Positions 42,847 to 54,509 of a DNA stretch of 64,000 bases are shown one piece after another. The stretch is from Vandiemenella viatica (taxonomy: Eukaryota > Arthropoda > Insecta > Orthoptera > Morabidae), in the NCBI GenBank assembly GCA_031002005.1, contig JARYHS010008074.1, forward strand, positions 177,158,494-177,222,493, read 5' to 3'. The notes under the pieces are model-generated. The model saw only the letters and a program-made list of their open reading frames with translations, was not told the DNA's origin and ran no database searches. The position numbers were made by a program, and so were the translations under genes. The first letter of the stretch is position 1. Every line of letters begins with the position of its first letter.

Positions 42847-43028
42847 CACCAAGCGTGGTGGCTGGCCTCGCATTAGGGACGTCGCGGGTTCGAATCCTCG
42901 TCGAGCCATTCAGATTTGCTAGGGATGGTTGCTTCAAAAGGCCATGGCTAAATTCTTTTCCTCCAGTCATTTCCCGTCTCTGATGACATCGACGTCGACG
43001 AGGCGTAAATCCATAGTAAAAAAAAGGA
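42847..43028 (+). mobile_element. SINE family S
   Basis: tRNA head with CAAGCGTGGTGGCTGGCCTC and a perfect B box GGTTCGAATCC (42887-42897). The body runs through CCATGGCTAAATTC to GTCGACGAGGCGTAAA, with an A-tail of about 8 bases at 43019-43026. The body is shorter than in the 60.3-kb copy. Confidence 0.8.
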
Positions 43029-43034
43029 GAAATG

Positions 43035-43416
43035 GTCTGCCTGGCTGCAACTTTCCGGGTCGGAGGGTGGTTGGTTGATGGTTCTCCTCCTCTAGAAAAA
43101 TAGATACTAGACAAGAATATAGGATGAATCAATTGAACCAATGATGTAATCCAAATGAACTATTAATAAATCTACCTTTTCGATGCACTGGATGATGTTG
43201 AAATTATTTTCAGAAACTAATTGCCATATACGTTACAGAACATATCACATTCAGTCATACATTAAAATATAGAAACCGCGATTTGGCATATTTGAATCTA
43301 TTTTGAAACAATCAAGGTTAATGACGGTAAAGGGATACAGCAATTTCCATGGAAAACTGAAAGATATAAAATGATTGTTACATGGCAGTGTAAGTCACTT
43401 AAAAGCTATTTATAAC

Positions 43417-43479
<63 letters not shown>

Positions 43480-43975
43480 ACAGGAAGAGGATCAATATCG
43501 ATGCTATGAGACTGAATGCACAAGAGTAGTATTGATGAAAATTAGTATATATTGTGACGCTTAACAAACATATTTCAAAGTTAGCACATTATATTGTAAT
43601 AAAATTATATAAGCATTTCGGTAATACAGAAATGCTAATGATCATCTAATACATGTTTCTGTCTGGATCATCAAACAAATGGTTTGAGTTTTTCATTCAT
43701 TCGCATTTCATCAGATAGCAATGAACTCCTGTCCAGGAGGCAATTTGTCTTTTCAATATTTATATTTTCATAATCTTCGCGTTCTTTCACTGAAGTCAAC
43801 AATTCAATACCTGTCATTTTTCAGTGAAATTCTTGGAAATTCTTCACAAAGAATGGAGATATTTTTCAGTGTTATCTTTGTAATCTATTTTACCACAAGA
43901 ATTTAATTTTTGGCTGAATTATTAGCTGTGACAAAAAAAAGAAGGTAACCAATCGACAAACACGGGACAAACAGA
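43035..43975. repeat. (TA)n microsatellite in AT-rich DNA
   Basis: A short CATA run leads into about 24 TA units at 43428-43476. The rest of the stretch is AT-rich with nothing recognised. Confidence 0.85.
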
Positions 43976-43984
43976 GGCGGCCGA

Positions 43985-44250
43985 CATTCTGCTTGCGAAT
44001 TCATGTAATGTTTTTGTGTCACTTTAAAGGCTTGCTCTTAATTTATTATAGGGCCGGTCGATGGGTAATGTCTATTTAATCGCAACAGCCATTGGGGTAT
44101 TCAAAAGTCGAACAACAGTGCCTTTATGAACGTTGTGAAGGTCGCTTAAAAGGATGATTAATAACACTCGCTCGTTACAAAAGTTTCCATAGCGCTTGAT
44201 TAATGGTGGCAGTAATTCTTTACTGCGAAAGAAAGACTGCTACAAAATAA
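43985..44250. promoter_or_regulatory. Candidate Hox/Exd-type enhancer block
   Basis: TGATTAATGG at 44197-44206 fits the composite Exd/Pbx-Hox consensus. A second TGATTAAT lies at 44155-44162, and further homeodomain cores (TTAATTTATTA, CTATTTAATCGC) and a Sox-like GCCATTGGGG lie within 150 bp. No coding or repeat similarity. Function inferred from site clustering. Confidence 0.35.
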
Positions 44251-44519
44251 GATAATGGTTTTATTATTTATAGTTGGTTACTTTATTGAAGAAATTTTCG
44301 CCTGCTTGCTCCGATAACGAGAAGTTAGGAACCGTAAACACGAGTAACATTTTATGGTCAGTGAAGCGTACTTCATCCGTTTAAGATGTTATTTACGCCT
44401 CACGGGGGATTGTATATGGCTCCAGTTGAAATTACAGTGTAAAGCTGCCGCGAACACACATTACTCCGTATTCTCTGGCTTTGCCTAATAACAGTGGGCT
44501 GATAGGTTTTTATATGCTT

Positions 44520-45405
44520 CATTTCCTTATAGCAGCTGCTCAAATACATTCGTTAACTATCAATTTGTAACTCCTCTTTATTTCTTCTACTGTTGTTCAC
44601 ATCTTATCCGAAAACGAAATTAATCAATTTGATACCTTTTGAATAATTTAAGTTTTTTGTGGTACTACTTCATGCTGTATTTTGTAATATTTGTTTTGTA
44701 CGATCCGTCATAGTTGCGCACAGATTTTATTTGAGAACGGAAGCAGTCATCTAATGATTATTTACTATGTCGTTTATCTGAAACAGTTATAATGCAAAGG
44801 CTTTACATGTACTGTATTCAAAGTTCTGATTGGTAAATAGATACGATTTTCACCAATTTATTACCAATACATTTAAATGTCTTACTATAGCCTTTAATTT
44901 TGCTTAAAAATAGAATAATGTACACAACAATTACTTGTTGAGGTCGTATGTCCTTAGATACAAACAACTAAGATTTCTGGATCGAGATTCTAAATCAGGA
45001 CCTAAATTCAATCCCATGTATATTTAGGCATCCCATTGTTTCCCCTAAATCAGCCTAGGTGAATCACATGTTTCCTCAGTAAAGGCCATGATTGATTTAC
45101 TTCCCGATCGTTGTAAACAGTCCTCATCCAGCTCTTTTATACACCAATATATTTAAAAAATAAAAATAAAAATAAAAACATTATGCATATAGACAAAATA
45201 CGTTCCAAGTAATGGAAGGAGTCTACTTCTTTAAAAATTGTATAACCCCTCCGCAAGTAAACAATTGTAAACGACTTTCTTTGAACACATAAGACTCATG
45301 TTATTGTCACTTTAATTGAAAAAATTGCAATCATTTAGTTCATTATGGAAGGCAGAAATACTGCATTCTTATAATGGTGAAGCAGACAACAAATTTTTAT
45401 TGATT
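44520..45405. other. AT-rich DNA, nothing recognised
   Basis: No supported gene or named repeat. Confidence 0.4.
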
Positions 45406-45414
45406 TATTTATTT

Positions 45415-45650
45415 CTGCTTAGGATTTTGCGCCTCTTCGATGTTGGGTATATTAGAGGCGGGAGATTATTGGGGACAAGGAATGGGATGGAACGGGTCAC
45501 AGACTTTCTGAAGTAACCATCCCGGCATTCGAATGGGACAAATTTGAGAAATCAGGGAAAATCTATATATGAATGGGCGGTGGGAGATTCGATCCCTCAT
45601 CCTCCCGAATGCCATGCCCGAGTGTTAGCACTCAACCACCACGCTCAGTA
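45415..45650 (-). mobile_element. SINE family S
   Basis: Minus strand with tRNA head (GTGGTTGAGTGCTAACACTC, B-box-like GGATCGAATCTC), a body with CCCGGAATGGTTAC-like and CCCATTCCTTGTCCCC segments, and a 3' end at about 45420. Confidence 0.75.
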
Positions 45651-45654
45651 AATA

Positions 45655-46230
45655 CAATATTCCACTTGAATGTGGAGATCAGGCGTGTACTACAACTTGA
45701 CTAAATTAATTTAGAGGAATATTACTTACCTTTAACACGGTGTGAAATACAGATCCATTACTTTGTTTCGTCATAGAAGTCTGTCCGCATCGAATGAATT
45801 CATTCGTCACTAATGATACGAAAGTAGATTAAACGATACTTCTATAATATGCAGTAATGCGTACAGTCTTAATTAGTTTATGTTTCTCACCTTCTTTCCC
45901 CCAAATCCGAAGCCTGTTTGTGCTGATAAGTCTTACTTATTGTGTTTTATTTGTTTGTATAATCTTTTTTATGGAGATGATCTTCACTATAGCTGAAGAT
46001 TTTGCAATATTTCAAACCATTTAATGCGGTATTCTATACATCTTCATGATGGAACTGTTTCTGTGGAAGGTTATACAAAGAATAACGTCGGTGTGACGCG
46101 TGAATTATATACGAGAACTAATGGTTGATTTGTTTTTACGGCCACTAAATACAGAAAAATAATTTGCTTTTAAATTTCAGTGCGAAACAGATCGTTGCTA
46201 GCGTCTACGTTTGTTTTTGTATGGCAAAGA
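45655..46230. other. AT-rich DNA, nothing recognised
   Basis: No supported gene or named repeat. Confidence 0.4.
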
Positions 46231-46239
46231 CTCGTCTGG

Positions 46240-46490
46240 GCGTAATGACGTCCTTATTGTAGACACATTAGCCAAACCCGATAATCCTACCGGGTATAGA
46301 GGACATACTGCTTCAAGTGAAATCCGAACAATAGAAGGAGCGTTCTCGCGTATTACACACTACACAGCAATCAGTGCCAGAGGTGCAAGGCTGGTTATGG
46401 ACCTATGATAATCCCCGCCGAGTCAGGGATTCTAACGAGGAACCTTTCAGTCTCCGATCGGATGCCTTAATGACTGAAACACCACACTGC
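46240..46490 (-). mobile_element. SINE family T, degenerate
   Basis: Minus strand keeps TTTCAGTCATTAAGGCATCC, a mutated B box (CGTTAGAATCCC) and GACTCGGCGGGGATTATC, matching the nested SINE at 24885-25145. Confidence 0.55.
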
Positions 46491-46494
46491 TATT

Positions 46495-48055
46495 TTCTTG
46501 GATTAACAGCTTGCATATAGGAAACATAGTAATTATTTAAATTATATAAAGTAACCAAACCTCTTTTCTTCGTTACAAATAGCTCAATTTTTGATCTGAA
46601 AGTATGGTATAGTGATTATTTCCATTGTTAATATAGATTATTTTCCATGTCCACATCGAATCAATTGAAGTTGTAAACAGTCTATTTTCATTTTATTGAG
46701 GACATTCTCCACCATTATTTAAATATCAATATGGGGTACATAGTCAAAATAAACACCTGAGAAGCCAAAGGAAATGTAATTATTTTGATTGTTTAAAATT
46801 CTATAGTGGAAAAGGAAAGAGGACATTATTGTTGGTCATTTTGATAGAAGAGAAAGAAATGAGGGAGGTATTAGGATATCTGAATTCCGTATAAAATATG
46901 AATTAGTTGTAGGAACATGTTGTTTAGAATAATGTATGCTCGTAGAGATCAAATGGAGCAGCGAGAGGAAATGGGGAAATATCAAGCATTCCGCATTTTG
47001 GTTCAACGAAGACTGGAACACAAAATTTCTGTTACAATTCATATATTTGAATAGATGTTAGTTATGACCATAATTATGAAGATCGTAAATACATGATGCT
47101 CAATAAAAACCTGTAAAATGAAAAAATTAAGACAGAAGTAAATGAAGCAAAGATTTCACTCATTCTGACGTCAGAAATAAGATAAAAAGGTATCCTGGTA
47201 TAAAAGCAGGTCAGGTAACCAGACTGCACAGGAAACAGAGTGAACATTTGGTTTATACAAAGAGTAAACAACCCGAGAAGCTTGAGTCACTGGGATAACA
47301 TTTTGATTGATGGATCAGAAGAAAAGAACAATAAAATCTGAAGTAGAAAACAGCAATCCCGATATTTTAGAAATGAAATGAACTTAAAATTCCAGTCAAA
47401 AATTTCTAGCAGATTTGTGTGTGTGTGTGTACTCTACCAAACTTTGTCTTCGACACGAATGTAAAGAAATGTGGAAAAAATGCACCACACCCCAAGGAAA
47501 AACAATAAAAATATTGGAGAAATTAGAAAGAGTAGACATTGATTTCATTCGAAGAGTTTGTCGAGAGTTCAAGTCAGGACATGTAACGAATGAACAAATA
47601 AAATAGCAGACTGACATAAAAGATACAGTAACATTGAATACTGAAAGGAAATAACTGTTGTTGTTCAGACCTCTAACCAGAATCGGGTAAGTTAAAATGT
47701 CTTTAATTACAAACCAACAAACCGACAAACCCTAAACGACGAGACAGACCATCGTTAAGTTGGGTCCAAGGAGTGGAGCGATCAATGAAATAACAAAATT
47801 TATAACCAAGAGCCCCGCGTTAAAAAACTGTGGAGACTCAGTTGCGGGAAGTGGCAGGAGCCGCAAGAGTCCCGTAAAAGAAGGAAGATTAAGCTAAGAA
47901 GTAACAGAAGGCATATTTCAGGAACTTGTAACAGAAAAGTGGGTTAGTTGGTGCATATTTTTCGTTAGTGTAATATGATTGCACTGGTGTGCACGAAAAT
48001 TGGCCGTAACACCATTCCTGCTGATTCTTATGCAAAATGACCTCCTGCGTCCGAA
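46495..48055. other. AT-rich DNA, nothing recognised
   Basis: Only a short TG run at about 47416-47430 stands out. Confidence 0.4.
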
Positions 48056-48059
48056 TATG

Positions 48060-48440
48060 ACCCCCGTTTTCCCCCATCACCTACAGGTTTCGGGTGAGGC
48101 TCTCCACCTATTCTCTCAATTTGGATGGGGACGTTAAGCCTGGCGGCCCTCGATTTGTCTTTCGGAATAGTAATCTTAAATGGTCTGGCACTCTCCCTTT
48201 TTCATCTCTCATTACATACAACACAAAGACCACTAAATACTGAACACACACACTATCACAGTCATTCAGAGCTACAAAAACACAAACGAACACACACCTG
48301 GAATTTGGTACACAATCTGGTGATTGAGAACTATGCACCAGCTTATCTCCTACCCTGCCGGCCAAGTTATGAAGACGAAGATTTCTTACACCACTGGACC
48401 CAGCTAGCCCCGTGTCATCGCTGGACACCAACAAGATGCC
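48060..48440 (+). repeat. Interspersed repeat family R2, copy 2
   Basis: GAATTTGGTACACAATCTGG, TGATTGAGA, CTCCTACC and ACTGGACCCAGCTAGC align in order with 41200-41330. It abuts a SINE and an RNase H LINE. Confidence 0.55.
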
Positions 48441-48539
48441 GCAACCAACTAACCCAACATCTCCAAATTATGATCGACAGTGTCATATACACTCGATCCA
48501 TCAATGCTGTGCTACCTTTGGGGTTTAAAGTACGGCCTT

Positions 48540-48790
48540 GGTGCAGAGGTAGAGTGTGTGGGTTAGTGGTGAAGTTCTGGCCTCGCATTGGGGAAGACGC
48601 ATGTTCGAATCCTGGTCCGGCTATCCAGATTTCGGTTTTCCATGATTTCTCGAAGTCACTTGAGGAGAATGGTCGTATGGTTCGTTCAAAAGACCATTGC
48701 CGAATTCCTTCCCGTTCCTTACTCCCCGGTCCTTACCCACCTATAGTGATCTCGTCGTCGACGAGGTTTGAAGCCAAAAGAAAAAAAGTG
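48540..48790 (+). mobile_element. SINE family S
   Basis: tRNA head with a TGTTCGAATCC B box (48602-48612). The body has TCAAAAGACCATTGCCGAAT, CCCGTTCCTTACTCCCCGGT and GTCGTCGACGAGG, and an interrupted A-tail at 48776-48787. It sits immediately before LINE coding sequence. Confidence 0.8.
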
Positions 48791-50025
48791 GTACAAAACG
48801 TCGCAATTACAAATAATGAGGAAATATTAAAGGACTACATTGCGAAACTGGCAGGCAATCCCACATGCCTATTCACCGATGGCTCTAAGCCAGAAAACTC
48901 GGTGGGTTGCATCTTCACGGATCCTGCTAATGACAAATGGATCCTATACCACCTCCCTGAAGAAGCATCGGTCTACACTGCTGAATTATAAGCCACTGTA
49001 GAAGCTTCAGAATACGACCTTACAGATGCGGACGAATAGGCTGGTCATTATATCAGACTGTCGATCCATCCTACTGAGACTATCCAACCTTGCAGTGGAC
49101 AACGAAAGAAGCTGGTTAGTATACGAGGTCCTACAGTGGGTAACAAGACAGAGACAAAAGGACTCGGAGGTAACATTCATATGGACTAAATGACACGCTG
49201 GAATAGGATGAAACGAATCAGCTGGCTAACTCAGCACCACGAAATGGCATGAAAATAAAACTTATTACGGCCTCGGACCTGGTCCCTCTACTCCGAAACA
49301 AAGCTAGAATGGAATAGAATAGAGAGTGAGGATCAAAAGACCTACACAAAGGTAGACATTACAGACAGATCCAGCCAAAAATACCACGGACCCATTGGCA
49401 AAACGATATCCGAATGCCAAGGATATTACATCCTTTGTCTCAGGATTGAAATTCAACCACGGCTCTGCTTCCGGAGCCACCTTTATAGGATCAGTATGGT
49501 CAACTGCCCCGTATGTGAGTGTCATGGCAGAAGCGTTGGCAATGCTGACCATATGCGTTTGCCTGCAGACATCATTGGGAGGAATCATCAAGATTAATAG
49601 CTGAGTTGAGCAGAACACCAAAGCAGAACTCTTCATGATCCTCTTTAAGTTTACAGCAAGAAACAATATCGAAATATGGCACTTGAGCGAGTCGAATCAA
49701 GAGGGCACACGAGCGGACTTTAAACAAAAATATAGATACGCAACAAAATATCAAACCCAATAAAAATGCGGGCCAGCAGAATAAGCGGAGTGATACCACC
49801 AAATCATTTTAACATTTTGCATGTTAAATATTACATTTTGTATCTTAAATATTGTACCTTGTATTTTATATATTGTATGTTATATATTGTTCAATGCACA
49901 TTATAAATGTAATCCTGACTCTGTTATTTAACAAAGAGTAGCATGTAATATCTGCTAACATGTAACTCGATGGCTGTAAGGTACACACCAAATGCCAATA
50001 AAATAAAAATAAGAAAAAAACGTCG
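48791..50025 (+). pseudogene. Non-LTR retrotransposon 3' region with RNase H domain
   Basis: Encodes a ribonuclease H domain typical of I/R1/jockey-related LINEs. FTDGSKPENSVG holds the first catalytic Asp, and VYTAEL the Glu. After a stop and frameshift SDCRSILLRLSN carries the next Asp, and WTK.HAGIG.NESA is the C-terminal segment. Downstream, PVCECHGRSVGNADH looks like the C-terminal Cys/His knuckle. The tail is AT- and A-rich (AAATAAAAATAAG near 50002). Several stops and shifts show it is dead. RNase H would degrade RNA in the RNA-DNA hybrid during retrotransposition. Confidence 0.8.
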
Positions 50026-50029
50026 TAAT

Positions 50030-51690
50030 TGGGAACTGTGTTCCATCGCATCTCCTAAACAGCAGGATAATTATTAGATGGATCAAATTCTCACGCCATC
50101 TATATTAGAATCTACTAACACTGCTCCGAACGTCAGATTGTTCACTACGCCTTCGTGAACTGGATCACGAGGCAGCTAAAAGACACTGTTACGGATTTAA
50201 ATTTAATCGAAGCAGATATTCTCACATTAGGGTTGCCAACCATACTATATAATAAAGCATCATACTTTATTTTTGGTAGATATACTTTATCCTTACCATA
50301 AATTATGCATAAAATCTTTATTTCTGATAAAATATTCAATTCATTTAACGGATCGACCTTGTGTGTAATTAATTTCCAAACGACTTATCGATTGGGTGCT
50401 TATGACAAAATGACACTAGAGATCTCTCATTCGTCTAGACCTAACATATTCCTACTGTACATAGATGGGCAACAGCTTTTTACCTTGCCGCATATCAATG
50501 TCGTAATAAAATTACCAACAGCAATTCATACGCAAATGTGATACTTGACACTGAATGGAATGTAAGTGAATGTTGGTTCGGTATTAAGTGAAACAGGGTA
50601 TACCTTTTTTTTTTTTGTCGTTAGGAGTAGGCCTTCACTATAATGAAATCCGAAGTGATGTTAAAGTAACGCCAAGATTATAAAATTTATTGTATTGCGA
50701 ATCATTCAGTAATAGATTTTAGCTTATTTGCAGCATTTAATAACATGGGAACGACTTTATATTTTAGCAGTAAAGGCTAATATTACGAATTATTACATGC
50801 ACTCAGTTACGTATATTCAGAGGCAGTTACATTTAGAAGTCAAAATAAGAAGAGGTGTTGAAAAATCGAAAATAGGAACTTTTTGGGAGTTTTGTGGGCC
50901 TTGGTTCTGCCCATCAAACTGACGTAGAAAATAGTTCACAGAAGAGAAATCGGTATTGTTCTCCACCGTTAATGGAGATGAAAATCTGCTAAACTGAAGG
51001 CAAAAAAAGCAATCGTGAAATCTTCATGCTATCTTTAAACAAATGGTTTTCAATTACGTCAGAAAAAAATACACAACACCGAATTCAATGCAAACTGAAC
51101 CAGGAAGTCATTCACGTCGCCTGAAATATTGGCCAGGCATGTCAACGTCAAGGGGAAAACACTGTAAGATCCTCCCTCGTCATATAAGGTAGCTTAATCA
51201 ACTTGACTGAAACTGGGTAAACCCTGAAGCTTACGAGACGTCAAGACACTATCTGCTGCTCCCTCGACATCAGCAAAATCCTCCCTCCATCTAAACAGGT
51301 TCCAGAATACAAGAGACACCGACGCAAGAGAAAGGTGACTTTCAAAAAAATTACCTTTCTAACTACCCTTAACCGAGGAGAAGAAGACAAATGCGAGACC
51401 CGTGGGCTTGTAACTTCACCTCTAGCCGAGAACTAATGGAAGCCATTCAACGCGTCCCACAAATTAAGAAAAATATTTTCCAAAGCAGAGGCCACCTGGC
51501 GCTGAGCTGATTCACGACTGGGCACAAAGGCGACACCACTGTGTGTAAGGGCAACCACAGGGGACATCGCGCCCACAACAATACCGCAGGCAGGTAGGAA
51601 AATGGGGAATCCCCGGGGAAGCACACGCGCACGTATGGATTGTCCCGACACCTCATTGGCTGTTGCCGTACCGCCTGGAACAAAGCGACA
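50030..51690. other. AT-rich DNA, nothing recognised
   Basis: Includes a T-run at about 50607-50617. No supported gene. Confidence 0.4.
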
Positions 51691-51699
51691 CATACGCAC

Positions 51700-52240
51700 G
51701 CGCGCGGTCCATATGGGGCTTGAGGGGAGAGGGGAACCGCCGTACCCCTTCCCAGCCGCATTCGACGTCTGTCAACCGCAGCGAGAAAACAGATTCCGCA
51801 GAAAGCGACTCGGGGAGGTTTTTCTCCTCGTCTCCTTCCCTCGCCGTCTCTTTTTGCTCCTCCTCCTCCGACTTCGCCTCACGCTCCACTTTTCCGTCGC
51901 CTGTTATCAACATTCGAACGCGTTCTTTTTTAATATCTGTCAAATGCACGCGAAATTTAAACAGCGCTGGCTTTCAGCAGAGCTGCATTGTGCGGCCTTC
52001 AAACCTGTCCCGCGGGGGAGGGGAGTAGGGAAGGAGGCCGATAGGGCCCCCGTTCGAAAAGTGATGCCGTAAGTGAAGGATAGAATAAGCGCGCCGGGTG
52101 ACGGACGCTTCTTTATAAAACATACGCCGCCGTCTCTTTCTGATTAGGGCACTGCCTTTCTTTCACGTCACCGTCGGCGCCGAAGAAATCTTACCTCGGC
52201 GGAAATCTTGACGGTGAGGCGAACAGATATCGGTAATGGT
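51700..52240. promoter_or_regulatory. GC-rich block with a TATA box; candidate promoter/enhancer
   Basis: CpG-rich block with TATAAAA at 52114-52120 in CTTCTTTATAAAACATACG, a CACGTCACC motif near 52160, homeodomain cores (TTTTTTAATATC) and ATTGTGCGGCC. Long frames in several phases (51433-52072) arise from low stop density and show no domain. If this is a core promoter, transcription would run rightward from about 52145, but no gene is recognised downstream within the window. Confidence 0.35.
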
Positions 52241-52739
52241 ATTCCGCTGACGAGAGAGCACGGGAGAGGATACAGATGATGTTTCTTCTTCATCTCCAGA
52301 CTTGAACGATACTTCATTTATTTAAGATTTCTGCAGCCTAAAACCAGTCACGAAGTATGACAACAGTTGAGTTAGTGTAAACAAAACATCTTATCAAGAA
52401 CATATATTTATATTTGAGAAATTGTCAACAATATAAAGCTACAGTATATCGAAAATGTATCTTCAGTTGAACGGTGAACTGACACTATTCATCAGATTTT
52501 CCACATTTCCCCACCTGTGTCATATTTTGGAGCTTAAATAAAATATAAAATAATCATGAAGACAGAGAATCAATAGAAAAATATAGCAGATCATACTTTA
52601 AAATATTATAGATATAAAAAAATCTAATATAAATTTCCATAAAAGAGAGAAATCAACTGCTTGTGAAAAATTACATGGCAGCATATAGCTTTCCGGGGGA
52701 GAGGATGGGGGGGGGGGAGGGGTGCGAGGTAGCTTCTCT

Positions 52740-52992
52740 GCCCGTACCGAGCATGGTGGGTGAACGGTTAACGTTCTGGCCTCGCATGCGGGAGGACGTC
52801 GGTTCGAATTCCCTTCCGGGCATCCAGATTTGCGTTTTCCATGGTTTCCCCAAATCACTCCAGGCGAATGCCAGGATGTTTCCTTCAAAAAGACCATGGC
52901 CGAATTCCTTCCCGTTCCTTGTCCCCAGTCCCATCCCGCCTCTAATAACCTTAGCCGTCGACGAGGCGTAAAGCAATAAGAAAAAAAAAATT
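52740..52992 (+). mobile_element. SINE family S, well preserved
   Basis: Full tRNA head (ACCGAGCATGGTGGGTGAAC, B box at 52801-52811), body and 10-A tail (52981-52990). A G-run (11 G at 52707-52717) lies just upstream. Confidence 0.85.
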
Positions 52993-53399
52993 CTCTGTCC
53001 GTGTGTACAATACCCTGGATCTACACTGTCCTTCACACCCACTTCCCTTTATTCTAACATCACATACTTCGTGAGTTTCCTCTGAGATGTCGTTAATACT
53101 GAGAAGTAGGCATTTACATTTCAAATTTACTGTGATGCACGTTACAAAAGTATTTTTTCTTAAAACATTACGGGATACTGTCTACTTTTATGCTTTCTCC
53201 ATGTAAATAATTTACATAACGGAATTGTAGGCGCTAGTGTCTCATCTTGACCGTCTCCCAATCAACCACGTCTTCAGTCAATTCCAGCTTCATCTGCATA
53301 CTGGTCCCATATATATCACGAGCCTTCAAGACGTGCGTGATAGGTAACGATAACAACAAAACAGTAAATAAGAAACACGACAGGAGGAAAGCATCCCAG

Positions 53400-53790
53400 T
53401 CCTGTGCACGGAGGCCCGAGCTGTCCTGCACTCCGCTACATAATGCATGTCTACGGCCAGCGGAGCGCTGCCCCTGCGACATACGCCTCCCCTCGCTACA
53501 GCGCACAATGGCGGCGACGGCTAACTTTCTGAAAGGGATAAACACACAAAGATGATTGATAATGGACTTCATTTGCCGGGGAGCGGGCCTACAAACAGGG
53601 CAATATATACGCCGAGTTATGACGCCCACAAAACGCCGCTATTTCCTGTGTCTCCCGTATATACCATACAATTTTTTTTCCGCCCGGCCCGCCCCCTCTT
53701 GGCGTGGCCATTTGTCGGCACAAACAGGGGAGTCCGGAGTCTGGATGGGCCGCATTAGCCGTGTCTAAGTGCGCCCCGGCTGGGCATCGG
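53400..53790. promoter_or_regulatory. Candidate Exd/Hox regulatory block
   Basis: TGATTGATAATGG at 53553-53565 resembles a composite Exd-Hox site. The block also has ATGGCGGCGACGG, GGGATAAACACACAAAGAT (Fox-like and TCF-like cores), GCCATTTGTCGGC and repeated CACAAAACGCC/GGCACAAACAGGGG segments. GC-rich and unique-looking. Frames inside are not convincing proteins. Confidence 0.4.
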
Positions 53791-54257
53791 TCATGCGTGA
53801 AGGCACAAGGACTCCTGACTCCATGGGAACCAGCAAAGCCGTAGATACCAAGCCAATAACATATGATCGATCACTCAGCAAAATATTATTCATAGTCGAT
53901 GTTCTACTGGGAGATGCTAAAACTGGTAGTGTTAAAGCTAGCTTGAAACTATAACCTCCAATTCATCTATAAAAAAAGATTGTTATCATCTGCTGACAGC
54001 TTTACTGTTATTCCAGTCATATGCATTTTCATTATAAATCTGACTAGAAAAATTCCTGTGCTGAAGCATCAATCAATACTAATCTATCTGAAGGAAATAT
54101 AACAAGTGTAATTCAGTATGGGATATTAACACACTATCTCTTCATATTAGAGACAGATTTTTGAGCCCATGATTTTGATGCATCGTCCCAAGTAACAATA
54201 CATACTACATAAGCAGTGGATTTCAGTATTATGTAGTTATTTAATCAGTTTCCACTA

Positions 54258-54503
54258 TCTTTTTTTTTTCTTATGGCTTTACGCCTCGTCGACGGTTAAG
54301 GTCATTAGAGGCGGGATATGACTGGGGACAAGGAACGGAAAGGAATTCGGCCATGGATTTTTTTGAAGGAAGCATCCCGGCATTCGCCTGGAGTGAATTT
54401 GGGAAACCATGGAAAACTCAAACTTGATGCCCGGACAGGGATTCGAACCCACGTCCTCCGAATGCGAGGCCAGAACGTTAACCGTTCACCCACCACGATC
54501 GGT
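54258..54503 (-). mobile_element. SINE family S, well preserved
   Basis: Minus strand, T-run (A-tail) at 54260-54268, body, and B box GGTTCGAATCC (complement of 54439-54449). It diverges little from the 52.7-kb copy. Confidence 0.85.
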
Positions 54504-54509
54504 GTGTTT

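Noticed and set aside
48125..48991. 288-codon frame
   Set aside because: It runs through repeat R2, then a SINE, then LINE RNase H. Only the last part (FTDGSK onward) is real ancestral coding sequence, so the frame is a chance fusion.
51433..52072. 156-codon and neighbouring frames on both strands
   Set aside because: CpG-rich DNA with few stops; Ser/Arg/Leu-rich low-complexity peptides without recognisable domains.
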